Assembly (NCBI GenBank): GCA_030151165.1
Contig: JASLEM010000357.1
Span: 1-11,590 of the forward strand
DNA from: Burkholderiaceae bacterium
GTDB lineage: Bacteria > Pseudomonadota > Gammaproteobacteria > Burkholderiales > Burkholderiaceae
Direction of reading: 5' to 3'
DNA: 11,590 bases
The position numbers and the translations under genes were made by a program. Below the pieces are notes generated by a model that searched no databases, was not told the origin of the DNA, and saw only the letters and a program-made list of their open reading frames with translations. Numbering within the stretch: position 1 is the stretch's first letter; every line of letters begins with the position of its first letter. Of this stretch, positions 1 through 6,942 are shown piece after piece.

Positions 1-152
1 GCCGCCGCGAGCGCGCTCGCGGCGGCGAGCAGCGCCTGCGCCGCCGACGCCGCGCGGTCGCCAACATGCAACGCGGCCCGTCGGGCCGCGCGAAGCACGA
101 AGGCGCCGGCGCCCGCCGGGCCCGGTCGCCTGCTGCGTGCGTCCAGAATCAT
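1..152 (-). CDS. Unidentified protein, N-terminal 50 codons only (runs off left edge)
   Basis: An ATG at 150-152 overlaps the TGA of the upstream glycosyltransferase gene in an ATGA arrangement, the same junction used by the genes before it. The frame stays open to the window edge. The visible residues begin MILDARSRRPGPAGAGAF and continue as an Ala/Arg-rich stretch, then an Ala/Leu-rich segment at about residues 38-50. That segment could be the start of a membrane or amphipathic helix. No family motif is visible. Genes at this position in polysaccharide loci often encode membrane sugar transferases or flippases, but nothing here shows that. The start is supported by the overlap rather than by a strong Shine-Dalgarno; there is only a weak GGA a few bases upstream. 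Moderately sure it is a gene; function unknown. Confidence 0.6.
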   Translation of the reverse strand, partial: MILDARSRRPGPAGAGAFVLRAARRAALHVGDRAASAAQALLAAASALAA

Positions 153-1354
153 GTCGGATCCATCTCGGTGATCGCTTCCTTCTGCCCGGCCAGCGGTGGC
201 GCGGGGGCGTCTGCCTGGCCCGTCGCGCGGGCGTGCAAGGCCGCCATTGTCATCTCGTATTGCGACAACACCAACGGCCAGCTGAACCGCGTGGCGGCCG
301 CCTGACGATTGGCCAGCCCCATCGCCCCGCACAGCGCCGGGTCGGCGAGCGCGCGGTCGATCGCCGTGATGCAGCTCGCGGTGTCCGAGAAGTACAGCGC
401 GCCCTCGCCCGCGACCCAGCGGTTGAAGCGGTTGTCGTGCGCGATCACGGCGTTGCCCGCGCCCATCGCCTCGAGCAGCGACGGATTGGTGCCGCCGACG
501 CGGTGGCCGTGCATGTAGGCCAGGCCGTGCTGGCGCAGCGCGGCGAGCACCGGGGCGTCGTAGATCGCGCCCGGGAAGACGACGTCCGCGCTGGCCGCGC
601 GCAGCACGTCGGCGTGGTACGCGCTGATGTCGGGCCGGTAGCGGCCCAGCACGACCAGCTTGCAGTCGCGCGGCTTCGAGCTGAACGCGCGCACGATCTC
701 GAGCACCGAGTTCTCGGGCTCGGGCCGCGCGATCAGCGTGACGAACCGGCGCGGCTCGAGGCCCAGCGCGGCCAGCGGCAGCGGGTCGGCGCCTTCGACG
801 ATCTCCGTGCCGTACGGGATCATGCTGATGCGGTCGGCGTCGACGCGCGTCTCGAGGTGGCGCGCGATCTCGGGGTGGTCGGCCAGCAGGTGCGACGCGC
901 CGAGGCAGCCGCTCCAGTCGTTGAGGTACAGCCACGCCTTCGCGACCGGGCCCCACTTGCTGCGCGCCCACTCGATGCCGTCCATGTTGATCGCGTGCGT
1001 GATGCCCGCCGCGCGCAGGCGCAGGCCGAAGATCGCCGTGTTGTAGCCGAGCGTGAGCACCAGCGGCGGCCGCTTCTTCTCGCGCAGCGCGTGGCGGATG
1101 CAGGCCCAGTCGAACTTGATGCTGTTCAGCGCGCGGTCCGGCCCGAAGCCGATGTGCACGCGCCGCACGCCGCGCCACTCGCTCTCGTACGGCTTCACGC
1201 GCCGCGGCTCCTCGCAGTAGACCGTGACGTTCCAGCCATGCTCGACGAGGTACGGCGCGAGCTGCGCCGCGAAGGTCTCGAAGCCGCCATGCGCGGCCGG
1301 CACCCCGCGGATGCCCATGATCGCGATCGACTTCTGCTCGGTGGCCGCGGTCAT
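149..1354 (-). CDS. DUF1972 / GT4-type glycosyltransferase (rhamnosyltransferase-like)
   Basis: Predicted 401-residue cytoplasmic GT-B glycosyltransferase that would move a sugar from a nucleotide donor onto a lipid-linked or growing glycan. Residues 9-185 match the DUF1972 N-terminal domain: IAIMGIRGVPAAHGGFETFA at 10-29, a GYNTAIF segment near 103-109, and NMDGIEWARSKW at 123-134. Residues 205-370 form the donor-binding half, with ARPEPENS at 209-216, LVVLGRY at 233-239, and GGTNPSLLEAMGAGNAVIAHDN at 287-308. Glu295 is the second Glu of the E-x7-E motif; the first position is Gly. The family includes beta-1,4-rhamnosyltransferases of capsule loci, but substrate cannot be read from sequence. 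The start is the ATG at 1352-1354, which overlaps the TGA of the preceding hydrolase gene (ATGA). The stop overlaps the next gene in the same way. No signal peptide or membrane segment is seen. Function class is confident; sugar specificity is open. Confidence 0.9.
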   Translation of the reverse strand: MTAATEQKSIAIMGIRGVPAAHGGFETFAAQLAPYLVEHGWNVTVYCEEPRRVKPYESEWRGVRRVHIGFGPDRALNSIKFDWACIRHALREKKRPPLVLTLGYNTAIFGLRLRAAGITHAINMDGIEWARSKWGPVAKAWLYLNDWSGCLGASHLLADHPEIARHLETRVDADRISMIPYGTEIVEGADPLPLAALGLEPRRFVTLIARPEPENSVLEIVRAFSSKPRDCKLVVLGRYRPDISAYHADVLRAASADVVFPGAIYDAPVLAALRQHGLAYMHGHRVGGTNPSLLEAMGAGNAVIAHDNRFNRWVAGEGALYFSDTASCITAIDRALADPALCGAMGLANRQAAATRFSWPLVLSQYEMTMAALHARATGQADAPAPPLAGQKEAITEMDPT

Positions 1355-3300
1355 GGCTGCGCGGTCGCGGCGTGGCGCGACAAGGGAACGGACGGAGCTG
1401 GATTCATGGAAGGCGCAGGCAGGAGCACGGTATCGAGTCGAGCGTATAGCCCGGCCCGCCCCAGCGTCCCCGCGAACGTGTGGTCGGCGTGCTCGACTTC
1501 GCACACGTTGACCAATCTGTCGCGCCGAAGCCTCATCCCGAGCCGGCCGGACTCCTCGCGCAGCAGCGTGAGGCCCGGCTCGTGGCGCGAGAACACGAAG
1601 TCGATCTCGACGCCACGCGCACAGGCTCGTGCAAGCTCCGCGGCGAGATCGTCCCGCAGCCGCCAGCGCGCCAGCCGCGCGAGCTCGCGGACGCGCAGGC
1701 GCAGCGCGTGACGCGCGCGCGCCGCGAGCGCGCCGGTGATCACGCCGACGTTCGCGCGCCCGGTCAGCAGCTTCCACCAGCGCGCCGGATCGAGCATCGA
1801 GCGGCCGGCGTTGGCGGCGATGTCGATCTGGCCGAACGCGTTCTTGCGCGGATCGAGCGACGCGCCCCGGCGCCAGTGGAAGACGAGTGGATTGATCGCG
1901 ACGACCTGCTGCACGTCGACGCCCTCCACCGCGACGCGCCACGCGTGGTGCGCGCCGGAGCACACGCCCATCACGGTGCACGGCCCGACGCCGTGCTCGC
2001 GGCGCAGGAAGGCCACGGCGCGCGCGACGTCGTCGACGCAGCGCGCGTCGTACAGCTCGGGCGTGCCGTGCAGGTCGGGCTGCGCACGCGCGGCGCTGTC
2101 GCCGACGCCGGCGATGTCCAGCCGCAGCACCACGTCGCCGCGCGCCGCGCGCTGGCGCGCGAACGGCACCCACAGGCGATGCGGACCGACGCGACGCTCG
2201 CGGCCGGACGACAGCAGGATCACGCCGCGCCGCAGGCCGCCCGGCGCACTCTCGATGGGCTCGGCGCGCTCGGCCAGCACCGCGGCCAGGATCGGCGCGT
2301 TCGAGACCTCGTCCGTGCCGATGCGCACGAGCCGCTCGCGCACCGCCACGCCCGCGGCGAAGGCCTGCAGCCACGGCGCGTCGTCGGCGGCCGTCGGCGT
2401 CGGCAGGGCTCCTTCGCCCGCGCCGCCATGCGGGCGCACGACATCGCCCGCGCGCTCCTGCAGCCAGCGCACGACCTCGGCCACCGCGGCGGGCGCGAGG
2501 TCGGCGTCGTGCGCGATGGCGAGCGTGTTCGAGAGATCGTGGTGGCGCCACTCGTCGACCCGCGCGCCCATGCGGGCGAGCGCGTCGGCCGCGGGCTGGT
2601 GCGGCATGTCGGGCGGCGACAGCAGCAGCGCGTCGGCGATGCGGCACGTCGTCTCCGGCCACTTCAACGCGGCGATCGCGTCGGCCTGCGCGGCGGGCAC
2701 CTCGAAGCCGCCCAGCATCACCTGCGTCGTCGTGGCGTGGGCGGCGTCGCCCGCCGCGGCCGGGCGCCCCAGCCGCGCGCCGAGCATGCGTTGCTCGCGC
2801 ACGAACGCGCGGCCGCTGGCCACCGGCAGCAGGCCGACGAAGGCGTCGACGTCGTCGCGCGCGGCCGCCGCGTGCGCGGCCAGCAGCGCGCCCAGCCGCA
2901 AGCCGACGAAGGCCAGTCGGCGCCCGCCCGACAGCGCGAGCGCGCGCGTCGCGGCGGCATCGAACGCGGCGAGCAGGTCGTCGACGCTCGCGTCGCCCGT
3001 CGCGGCCGACGAGTCGCCGGTGTCGGGCCACTCGAAGCGCAGCGTGCCGAGGCCGGCTTCCGCGAGCGCGATGGCGAGCGCGCGCTGGCCGTCGTAGCCG
3101 GAGATGTCCTCCTCGCCCCATGAACTCGCGAGCACGACCGCCAACGGCAACGCACCGCCGGCGAGCCAGCCGCTCGGCAAGGCCGGCGCGGCGTCGTCCG
3201 ACGCCTCGCGCGGCGCGTGCCACCACGCGACGCAGGCGTGGCCGCGCGCGGCCAGCAGCAGCGGGCGCGGTGGCGGCAGGCGGTTCGTCGACGCGCTCAC
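1351..3300 (-). CDS. Fused double alpha/beta hydrolase, exosortase-locus hydrolase type
   Basis: 649-residue protein with two alpha/beta-hydrolase domains in tandem, about residues 50-280 and 355-625, joined by a Gly/Pro/Ala-rich linker near 285-310. Domain 1 has a strand and loop ending WPDTGDS (91-97), and its elbow reads GLRLG at 133-137, so Arg135 sits where a Ser nucleophile is expected. Domain 2 has RVGPHR at 370-375, DIAGVGDS at 395-402, and an elbow GVCSG at 445-449 that makes Cys447 the likely nucleophile. EHADHTF (603-609) provides His607 as the probable catalytic base. From memory of those families, domain 1 resembles exosortase-A-associated hydrolase 2 and domain 2 resembles hydrolase 1. 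Substrate is unknown; an acyl or ester group on a glycan or carrier intermediate is plausible. The start is the GTG at 3298-3300, overlapping the upstream TGA (GTGA), with a GGGGAG Shine-Dalgarno 8 nt upstream. Confidence 0.85.
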   Translation of the reverse strand: MSASTNRLPPPRPLLLAARGHACVAWWHAPREASDDAAPALPSGWLAGGALPLAVVLASSWGEEDISGYDGQRALAIALAEAGLGTLRFEWPDTGDSSAATGDASVDDLLAAFDAAATRALALSGGRRLAFVGLRLGALLAAHAAAARDDVDAFVGLLPVASGRAFVREQRMLGARLGRPAAAGDAAHATTTQVMLGGFEVPAAQADAIAALKWPETTCRIADALLLSPPDMPHQPAADALARMGARVDEWRHHDLSNTLAIAHDADLAPAAVAEVVRWLQERAGDVVRPHGGAGEGALPTPTAADDAPWLQAFAAGVAVRERLVRIGTDEVSNAPILAAVLAERAEPIESAPGGLRRGVILLSSGRERRVGPHRLWVPFARQRAARGDVVLRLDIAGVGDSAARAQPDLHGTPELYDARCVDDVARAVAFLRREHGVGPCTVMGVCSGAHHAWRVAVEGVDVQQVVAINPLVFHWRRGASLDPRKNAFGQIDIAANAGRSMLDPARWWKLLTGRANVGVITGALAARARHALRLRVRELARLARWRLRDDLAAELARACARGVEIDFVFSRHEPGLTLLREESGRLGMRLRRDRLVNVCEVEHADHTFAGTLGRAGLYARLDTVLLPAPSMNPAPSVPLSRHAATAQP

Positions 3301-5897
3301 GCGGCGGACTCCCCGAGCGCGATCGGCGTCGCGCCGAGCGCGTTGATCGCGTTCGCGCGGGCATACCAGGCAGGCGACCCGGCGACCGGCGTGAAGTCGA
3401 CGACGGCCTCGGCGCCCGGCGCGAGCGCGAAGTACTCGTCGCTGCAGCGCCAGCCCGGCGCCTCGAAGTGCACGCCGCGCGCGGCGGCGCGCGTGCGCAG
3501 CGTCACGCGCACGGTGCCCGCGGCGTCGCCGACGCGGCGGGCCTCGCCCTGCAGGCCGAGGTCGGTGCGCGCCAGCGGCGCCGCGACACCGACGGCGCGC
3601 ACGAAGTGCACGGTCTCCGCGCGGATCGCGCCGCCGGCGTCGCGCAGCGTCGCGACGATCGTGTCCGCCGCGGCCGGCCCGAAGCGGTAGGCGCCGTTGA
3701 GGTCGAGGAAGCCGTGCGCGTGCGCCAGCACCGATTCGCGCCACGCGCCGTGCGCCGCGATCGCGAGAGGCCGCTCGACGCGGCCGACCGGCACCTCGCC
3801 GCGTTGCAGGAACGTGATCGACAGCGTGGCGTCGAGCACCTCGGGCGCCTCGTTGACGACCTGCGCGAACACGCCGTTCTGGCCGTCGTCGACGAGGCCG
3901 ACGTGCACCGGCTGCCAGACGCGCCGCAGCGCATGGAACGCGGCCTTCGCGTGGCCCTCGTCGTCCAGCACGCCCCAGCCGGCGCCGACGCGCAGGTCGC
4001 GCAGGAACCACGTCAACGCGCCGCGACACGTGCTCGCCGGGCTGCGCCATTGCGTGAACGCGGCGCTCATCGCTTCGCCGGCGGCGGCGCGCGAGAGTGC
4101 CCAGTACGTGGGCAGGTCGCCGCGCCGCGCGTCGTCGGCGGAGACGCCGAACTGCGTGGCGAGGTAGTGGTCGCGGACGTCGTCGAAGTCCCAGCCGGCG
4201 CCGAGGTCGCGCGGGACGCGCTCCTTCCACAGCGGCTGGTGCGAGCGCACCGGCACGTCGCGCTGCAGCGCCGCGAGGCGGGCGAGCGCGGCGTCGTCGG
4301 GCACCTGCGCGAACGCCAGGCATTCGGTGGCGAAGCGCAGGCCCGAGTGGCGCGCGTCGTCCAACGGGCGCAGGTAGGCGCCGACGCCGTAGTACGAGGT
4401 CGTGCCCGCCGACGGCTGGAACGGGAACGCGCCGCCCGAGGCGCTCGACGGCCAGTACGGCACGCCGGGCTGCGCGCGTGCCACGAGCGCGGGCAGCGTC
4501 TCGTGGAACAACGGCGGCGCCCAGGCCTCGCGGTCGGCGCCCCACATCGCCGCCTGCTGCGCGACCTCCGAGTTGCCGCACACCACCGCGACGCACGCGT
4601 GCCGCTGCCACAGCGCGAGCTGCTGCGCGGCCTCGGCGGCGACGTCCTCCGCGAACGCGGGATCGTCGGCCGGATAGTCCATGTTCGCGAACATGAACTC
4701 CTGCCACACCATCACGCCCGCCTCGTCGCAGGCCTCGAAGAACGCGGCGTCCTCGTAGACCATCGTCCCGCCGACGCGGATCATGTTCGCGCCGGCCGCG
4801 CGCAGCGTGGCGAGCATCGCGCGGTAGCGCGCGGGCGTCGCGTGCAGGCGCAGCGTGTCGAGCGGCACCCAGCAGACCCCGCGGCAGAAGACGTCGACGT
4901 CGTTGACGCGCAGGCCGAAGCCCTCGCCGTCCGCGCCGCGATCGAGCGCGACCGAGCGGAAGCCGACGCGGCCCATCGGGCGGTCGAAGGCCTGGCCGAT
5001 GTCGAACGCGCCGGCCGAACCGGCGGCGGTGGCGCGCAGCGGCAGCACGCGCAGGCCCAGCGCGTACTGCGCCGGCGTGCCGTGCGTGTGCGGCCACCAG
5101 CGCTGCACGTCGGGCACCGAGCCGACGCCGCGGTAGAGACCGTCGGCGCCGCGTTCGAGTTTCCAGACGATCTCGCGCGCGTCCGCCGACGCCCCGCCGT
5201 CGTCGACGAGCCGCAGCACCGCCGACACCAGCGCCGGCCCGCCCGGCAGCCACACCGCGAGGCCCAGCAGGCCGGTGTCGCCTTCGATCGAGGTGCGTTG
5301 CTCGACGATCTCGGGCGCGACGGCGGCGTCGTCCGCGAGCGGCTGCAGCCAGACGCCGCGCCACGGCCCCACGACCGCGGCCGCGGGCGACCAGCCCGGC
5401 GTGCGACCGAGCAGCGTCGTGCGCAAGAAGCGCAGCTGCTGGTGTTCGACCATCGGCGCGCGCCAGCGCGGGCGCGGGCGGCGCGGCGCGAGGTGGGTGT
5501 CGAGCGCGTCGAAGCGCAGCAGCAGCTCGTTGCCCGTCTCGCGCCACGCCGCGGCCGGGATCTCGACGACGTGCGCACGGAACATGTTGCGCGTGCTCAG
5601 CACGGGTTCGCCGTTGAACGAGACCTCGCAGCAGGTCGCGAGGCCGTCGAAGCCCAGCAGCGCGCCGCCGGCGAGCGCGCCGGCCGGGGCGTCGAGGCGC
5701 AGGCGGTAGCACCATGTCTCGGCGTCGAAGCGCCGGGCCGGGCCGTCGACGTGCCACTCGCCGGACTCGGCCAGCACCGCCGCCACGGGCCGCGGCACGC
5801 CGATCTCGCGCCAGCCGCCGGCGGCGGCATCGCGCGCGATCTCCCATCGCGCGTCGAGGGCGATGCGCGACGAAGGCGGGCGCGCGCGGGCCGTCAT
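3297..5897 (-). CDS. Glycoside hydrolase family 2 protein, beta-mannosidase-like
   Basis: 866-residue protein with GH2 architecture. The N-terminal sugar-binding jelly roll spans about 15-190 (ETWCYRLRLD at 60-69, VSFNGEPV at 92-99). An Ig-like domain spans about 195-310. The TIM barrel begins near 325, with FCRGVCWVPLDTL at 337-349, MIRVGGTMVYED at 372-383 and VWQEFMFANMDYP at 397-409. The acid/base is Glu444 in CGNSE (440-444), and the probable nucleophile is Glu525 in FATECL (522-527). C-terminal beta domains run to 866. Length fits beta-mannosidase-like GH2 enzymes. The residue before the acid/base is Ser, not the Asn usual in clan GH-A. No signal peptide is visible, so it appears cytoplasmic, which is unusual for a glycan-trimming enzyme. 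The ATG start is preceded directly by a palindrome (5898-5907), with no Shine-Dalgarno. A retaining exo-glycosidase is likely, but the sugar is not determinable here. Confidence 0.88.
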   Translation of the reverse strand: MTARARPPSSRIALDARWEIARDAAAGGWREIGVPRPVAAVLAESGEWHVDGPARRFDAETWCYRLRLDAPAGALAGGALLGFDGLATCCEVSFNGEPVLSTRNMFRAHVVEIPAAAWRETGNELLLRFDALDTHLAPRRPRPRWRAPMVEHQQLRFLRTTLLGRTPGWSPAAAVVGPWRGVWLQPLADDAAVAPEIVEQRTSIEGDTGLLGLAVWLPGGPALVSAVLRLVDDGGASADAREIVWKLERGADGLYRGVGSVPDVQRWWPHTHGTPAQYALGLRVLPLRATAAGSAGAFDIGQAFDRPMGRVGFRSVALDRGADGEGFGLRVNDVDVFCRGVCWVPLDTLRLHATPARYRAMLATLRAAGANMIRVGGTMVYEDAAFFEACDEAGVMVWQEFMFANMDYPADDPAFAEDVAAEAAQQLALWQRHACVAVVCGNSEVAQQAAMWGADREAWAPPLFHETLPALVARAQPGVPYWPSSASGGAFPFQPSAGTTSYYGVGAYLRPLDDARHSGLRFATECLAFAQVPDDAALARLAALQRDVPVRSHQPLWKERVPRDLGAGWDFDDVRDHYLATQFGVSADDARRGDLPTYWALSRAAAGEAMSAAFTQWRSPASTCRGALTWFLRDLRVGAGWGVLDDEGHAKAAFHALRRVWQPVHVGLVDDGQNGVFAQVVNEAPEVLDATLSITFLQRGEVPVGRVERPLAIAAHGAWRESVLAHAHGFLDLNGAYRFGPAAADTIVATLRDAGGAIRAETVHFVRAVGVAAPLARTDLGLQGEARRVGDAAGTVRVTLRTRAAARGVHFEAPGWRCSDEYFALAPGAEAVVDFTPVAGSPAWYARANAINALGATPIALGESAA

Positions 5898-5907
5898 GCG
5901 ACGTCGC
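5898..5907. repeat. 10-bp perfect palindrome abutting the GH2 start codon
   Basis: GCGACGTCGC reads the same on both strands and sits immediately upstream of the GH2 ATG (minus strand 5897-5895), where a Shine-Dalgarno would be expected. It may be only GC-rich chance; a role in translation or as an operator half is unproven. Confidence 0.35.
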
Positions 5908-5973
5908 GGCGCAGCGGGCGAGCGAAGAGGTGGCGAGTCACGAGCGGAGACGTGGACGGGCGGTGGGGGCCGG

Positions 5974-6231
5974 TCAGGCGGGGATCAGCTGGGCCAGCGC
6001 GCCGCGGATCGCGGCGACGCTGGAGAAGACGCTGCGCGTGAGCATCTGGTCGGGGAATTCGACGTCGAACGCCGACTCGAGCGCCAGCATCACGTTGACG
6101 CTGGCGTGCGAGGTCAGGCCAGCCTGGTAGAGGTCGGCGGAATCGGGCAGGGCCTGCGCGTCCTGGGCGAGGCGGCCGTGCTGGGCGAGCACGGCGCGGA
6201 TGCGGCTGTCGATCGTGGTGGCGTCGGTCAT
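5974..6231 (-). CDS. Acyl/aminoacyl carrier protein (phosphopantetheine-binding)
   Basis: 85-residue carrier protein, the usual size of a stand-alone ACP. The phosphopantetheine site is in DLYQAGLTSHASVNVMLALE (33-52), with Ser41 as the attachment residue. The surrounding Thr-Ser-His replaces the Asp-Ser-Leu typical of fatty-acid ACPs. The second part, FDVEFPDQMLTRSVFSSVAAI (55-75), is the usual helix II-III region of this fold. The LTS-type site resembles carrier proteins that partner with amino acid:[carrier protein] ligases, and such a ligase is encoded at 8964-9914. It is therefore the probable aminoacyl acceptor, although the two genes lie in different operons. It follows the phosphopantetheinyl transferase gene by 21 nt and precedes the GH2 gene by 76 nt. 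No Shine-Dalgarno is seen before the ATG. Carrier-protein identity is near certain; aminoacyl rather than acyl cargo is inference. Confidence 0.92.
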   Translation of the reverse strand: MTDATTIDSRIRAVLAQHGRLAQDAQALPDSADLYQAGLTSHASVNVMLALESAFDVEFPDQMLTRSVFSSVAAIRGALAQLIPA

Positions 6232-6252
6232 GGAGCGGTTTGGAGTTCTGGT

Positions 6253-6729
6253 TTAGTCATGGGCGGCGCGCGCGCCGTGCGTGGGGCGGGCCACGACGAT
6301 CGCGCAGGCGAGATCCCCGTCCAGCGACAGCGACGCTGCGATCTCGTACGAGCCGGAGCGCGCGGCGGATTCAGCGGCGCGGCCGTGCAGGCGCATGCGG
6401 GCGGCGGCGCCGTCGCCCGCGGCATCGGGGACGAGCTCGATCTGCGACCAGCCGACGCCGGCGTCCGACAGGTCGAACGCCTTGATCGTCGCCTCCTTCG
6501 CCGCGAAGCGCTGCGCCAGCGCGCGGGCGTCGAGGCGGCCGGCGACGGTGCAATCGCGCAGCTCGCGCTCGGCGAACAGGCGGTGCGTGAAGCGCGCGCC
6601 GAAGTCGGCGATCGAGCGCTCGATGGCCGCGACCTGCACGAGATCGATCCCGACGCGCGTCTGGGACGAGGTCGAGAGGTCGAGCGTCGAAACGGGAACG
6701 GCGCGGTCGCCGCGAGATGGGACGGGCAT
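6253..6729 (-). CDS. AcpS-type 4'-phosphopantetheinyl transferase
   Basis: 158-residue enzyme expected to transfer the phosphopantetheine arm of CoA to Ser41 of the carrier protein encoded just downstream. It shows both family signatures: GIDLVQVAAIERSI at 27-40, with the Mg-binding Asp29, and ALAQRFAAKEATIKAF at 70-85, with Lys78, Glu79 and Lys83. It is longer than a typical AcpS (about 120-130 residues) because of an N-terminal extension of about 25 residues and a C-terminal tail after about residue 148. The ATG at 6727-6729 is the only ordinary start before the first motif; the intervening Val codons are GTC or GTT. Its position as first gene of the ACP/GH2/glycosyltransferase block suggests a dedicated activator rather than the housekeeping AcpS, which in proteobacteria usually sits beside pdxJ. 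Upstream is an AT-richer gap that probably contains the promoter. Confidence 0.88.
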   Translation of the reverse strand: MPVPSRGDRAVPVSTLDLSTSSQTRVGIDLVQVAAIERSIADFGARFTHRLFAERELRDCTVAGRLDARALAQRFAAKEATIKAFDLSDAGVGWSQIELVPDAAGDGAAARMRLHGRAAESAARSGSYEIAASLSLDGDLACAIVVARPTHGARAAHD

Positions 6730-6799
6730 GGTTACAAAAAGTGTCCGGGAATTTTAAAGGCCGCGCTCTCGGCGACCTAGGGCATTTGCTACAGGTGGC

Positions 6800-6809
6800 C
6801 TTCCGGAAG
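6800..6809. repeat. 10-bp palindrome CTTCCGGAAG
   Basis: A perfect palindrome in the intergenic control region. It could be a dimeric regulator site, but no flanking extension of the symmetry is seen. Confidence 0.35.
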
Positions 6810-6825
6810 CGCCAAAAGTGATCGA

Positions 6826-6841
6826 GACGTCGTAAAACGTC
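6826..6841. repeat. Inverted repeat GACGT-N6-ACGTC
   Basis: Five-base arms around the AT-rich spacer CGTAAA, in the intergenic region. This is an operator-like arrangement with no identified binding protein. Confidence 0.35.
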
Positions 6842-6863
6842 ACACTGCACCGGAATTTCGCGA

Positions 6864-6881
6864 CCTATTTCACGGGATAGG
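6864..6881. repeat. Inverted repeat CCTAT-N8-ATAGG
   Basis: Five-base arms separated by 8 bp in the same intergenic region. The 18-bp spacing is compatible with a dimeric regulator, but the arms are short enough to arise by chance. Confidence 0.3.
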
Positions 6882-6942
6882 CGCAACTCGACCGTTGTGT
6901 CAGGCACTTCGGTTCGACCGTCGCGGACGGGCCCGCACGCGG

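Larger units (their letters stand above)
6730..6942. promoter_or_regulatory. AT-richer intergenic region with several dyads, upstream of the PPTase/ACP block
   Basis: This 213-bp gap holds no credible gene and is visibly less GC-rich than the rest of the window. Reading toward the transferase gene on the minus strand, it contains a TTTAAAAT box about 20-30 bp before the ATG, without a clear -35 partner. Dyads seen: CTTCCGGAAG (6800-6809), GACGT-N6-ACGTC (6826-6841), CCTAT-N8-ATAGG (6864-6881) and CAAC-N6-GTTG (6884-6897). The octamer TCGACCGT occurs twice, at 6888-6895 and 6914-6921 (26 bp apart). These would fit a promoter with regulator-binding sites. No individual site can be assigned to a known regulator, and the end near 6942 may instead serve transcription ending after the carboxylesterase. 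Confidence 0.5.

Noticed and set aside
137..3123. Plus-strand open frames opposite the glycosyltransferase and double hydrolase
   Set aside because: Low-complexity composition without recognisable motifs; mirror frames of well-supported minus-strand genes.
1355..3364. Upstream extension of the glycosyltransferase frame to a start at 3364, giving a 1071-residue protein
   Set aside because: The extension is Arg/Ala-rich noise out of frame with the hydrolase gene. The DUF1972 domain begins right after the ATG at 1354.
3120..6041. A 973-codon plus-strand open frame antisense to the GH2 and hydrolase genes
   Set aside because: Its translation is Arg/Ala/Val/His-rich with no domain motif, and the opposite strand carries clear GH2 catalytic motifs. 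Long antisense frames are expected with GC-biased third positions.
5974..6231. Housekeeping fatty-acid ACP (acpP)
   Set aside because: It lacks the DSL motif, and no fab genes are nearby.
6778..6792. Sigma-54-like promoter (AGGGCATTTGCT)
   Set aside because: The GG and GC elements are too close together for the -24/-12 arrangement.
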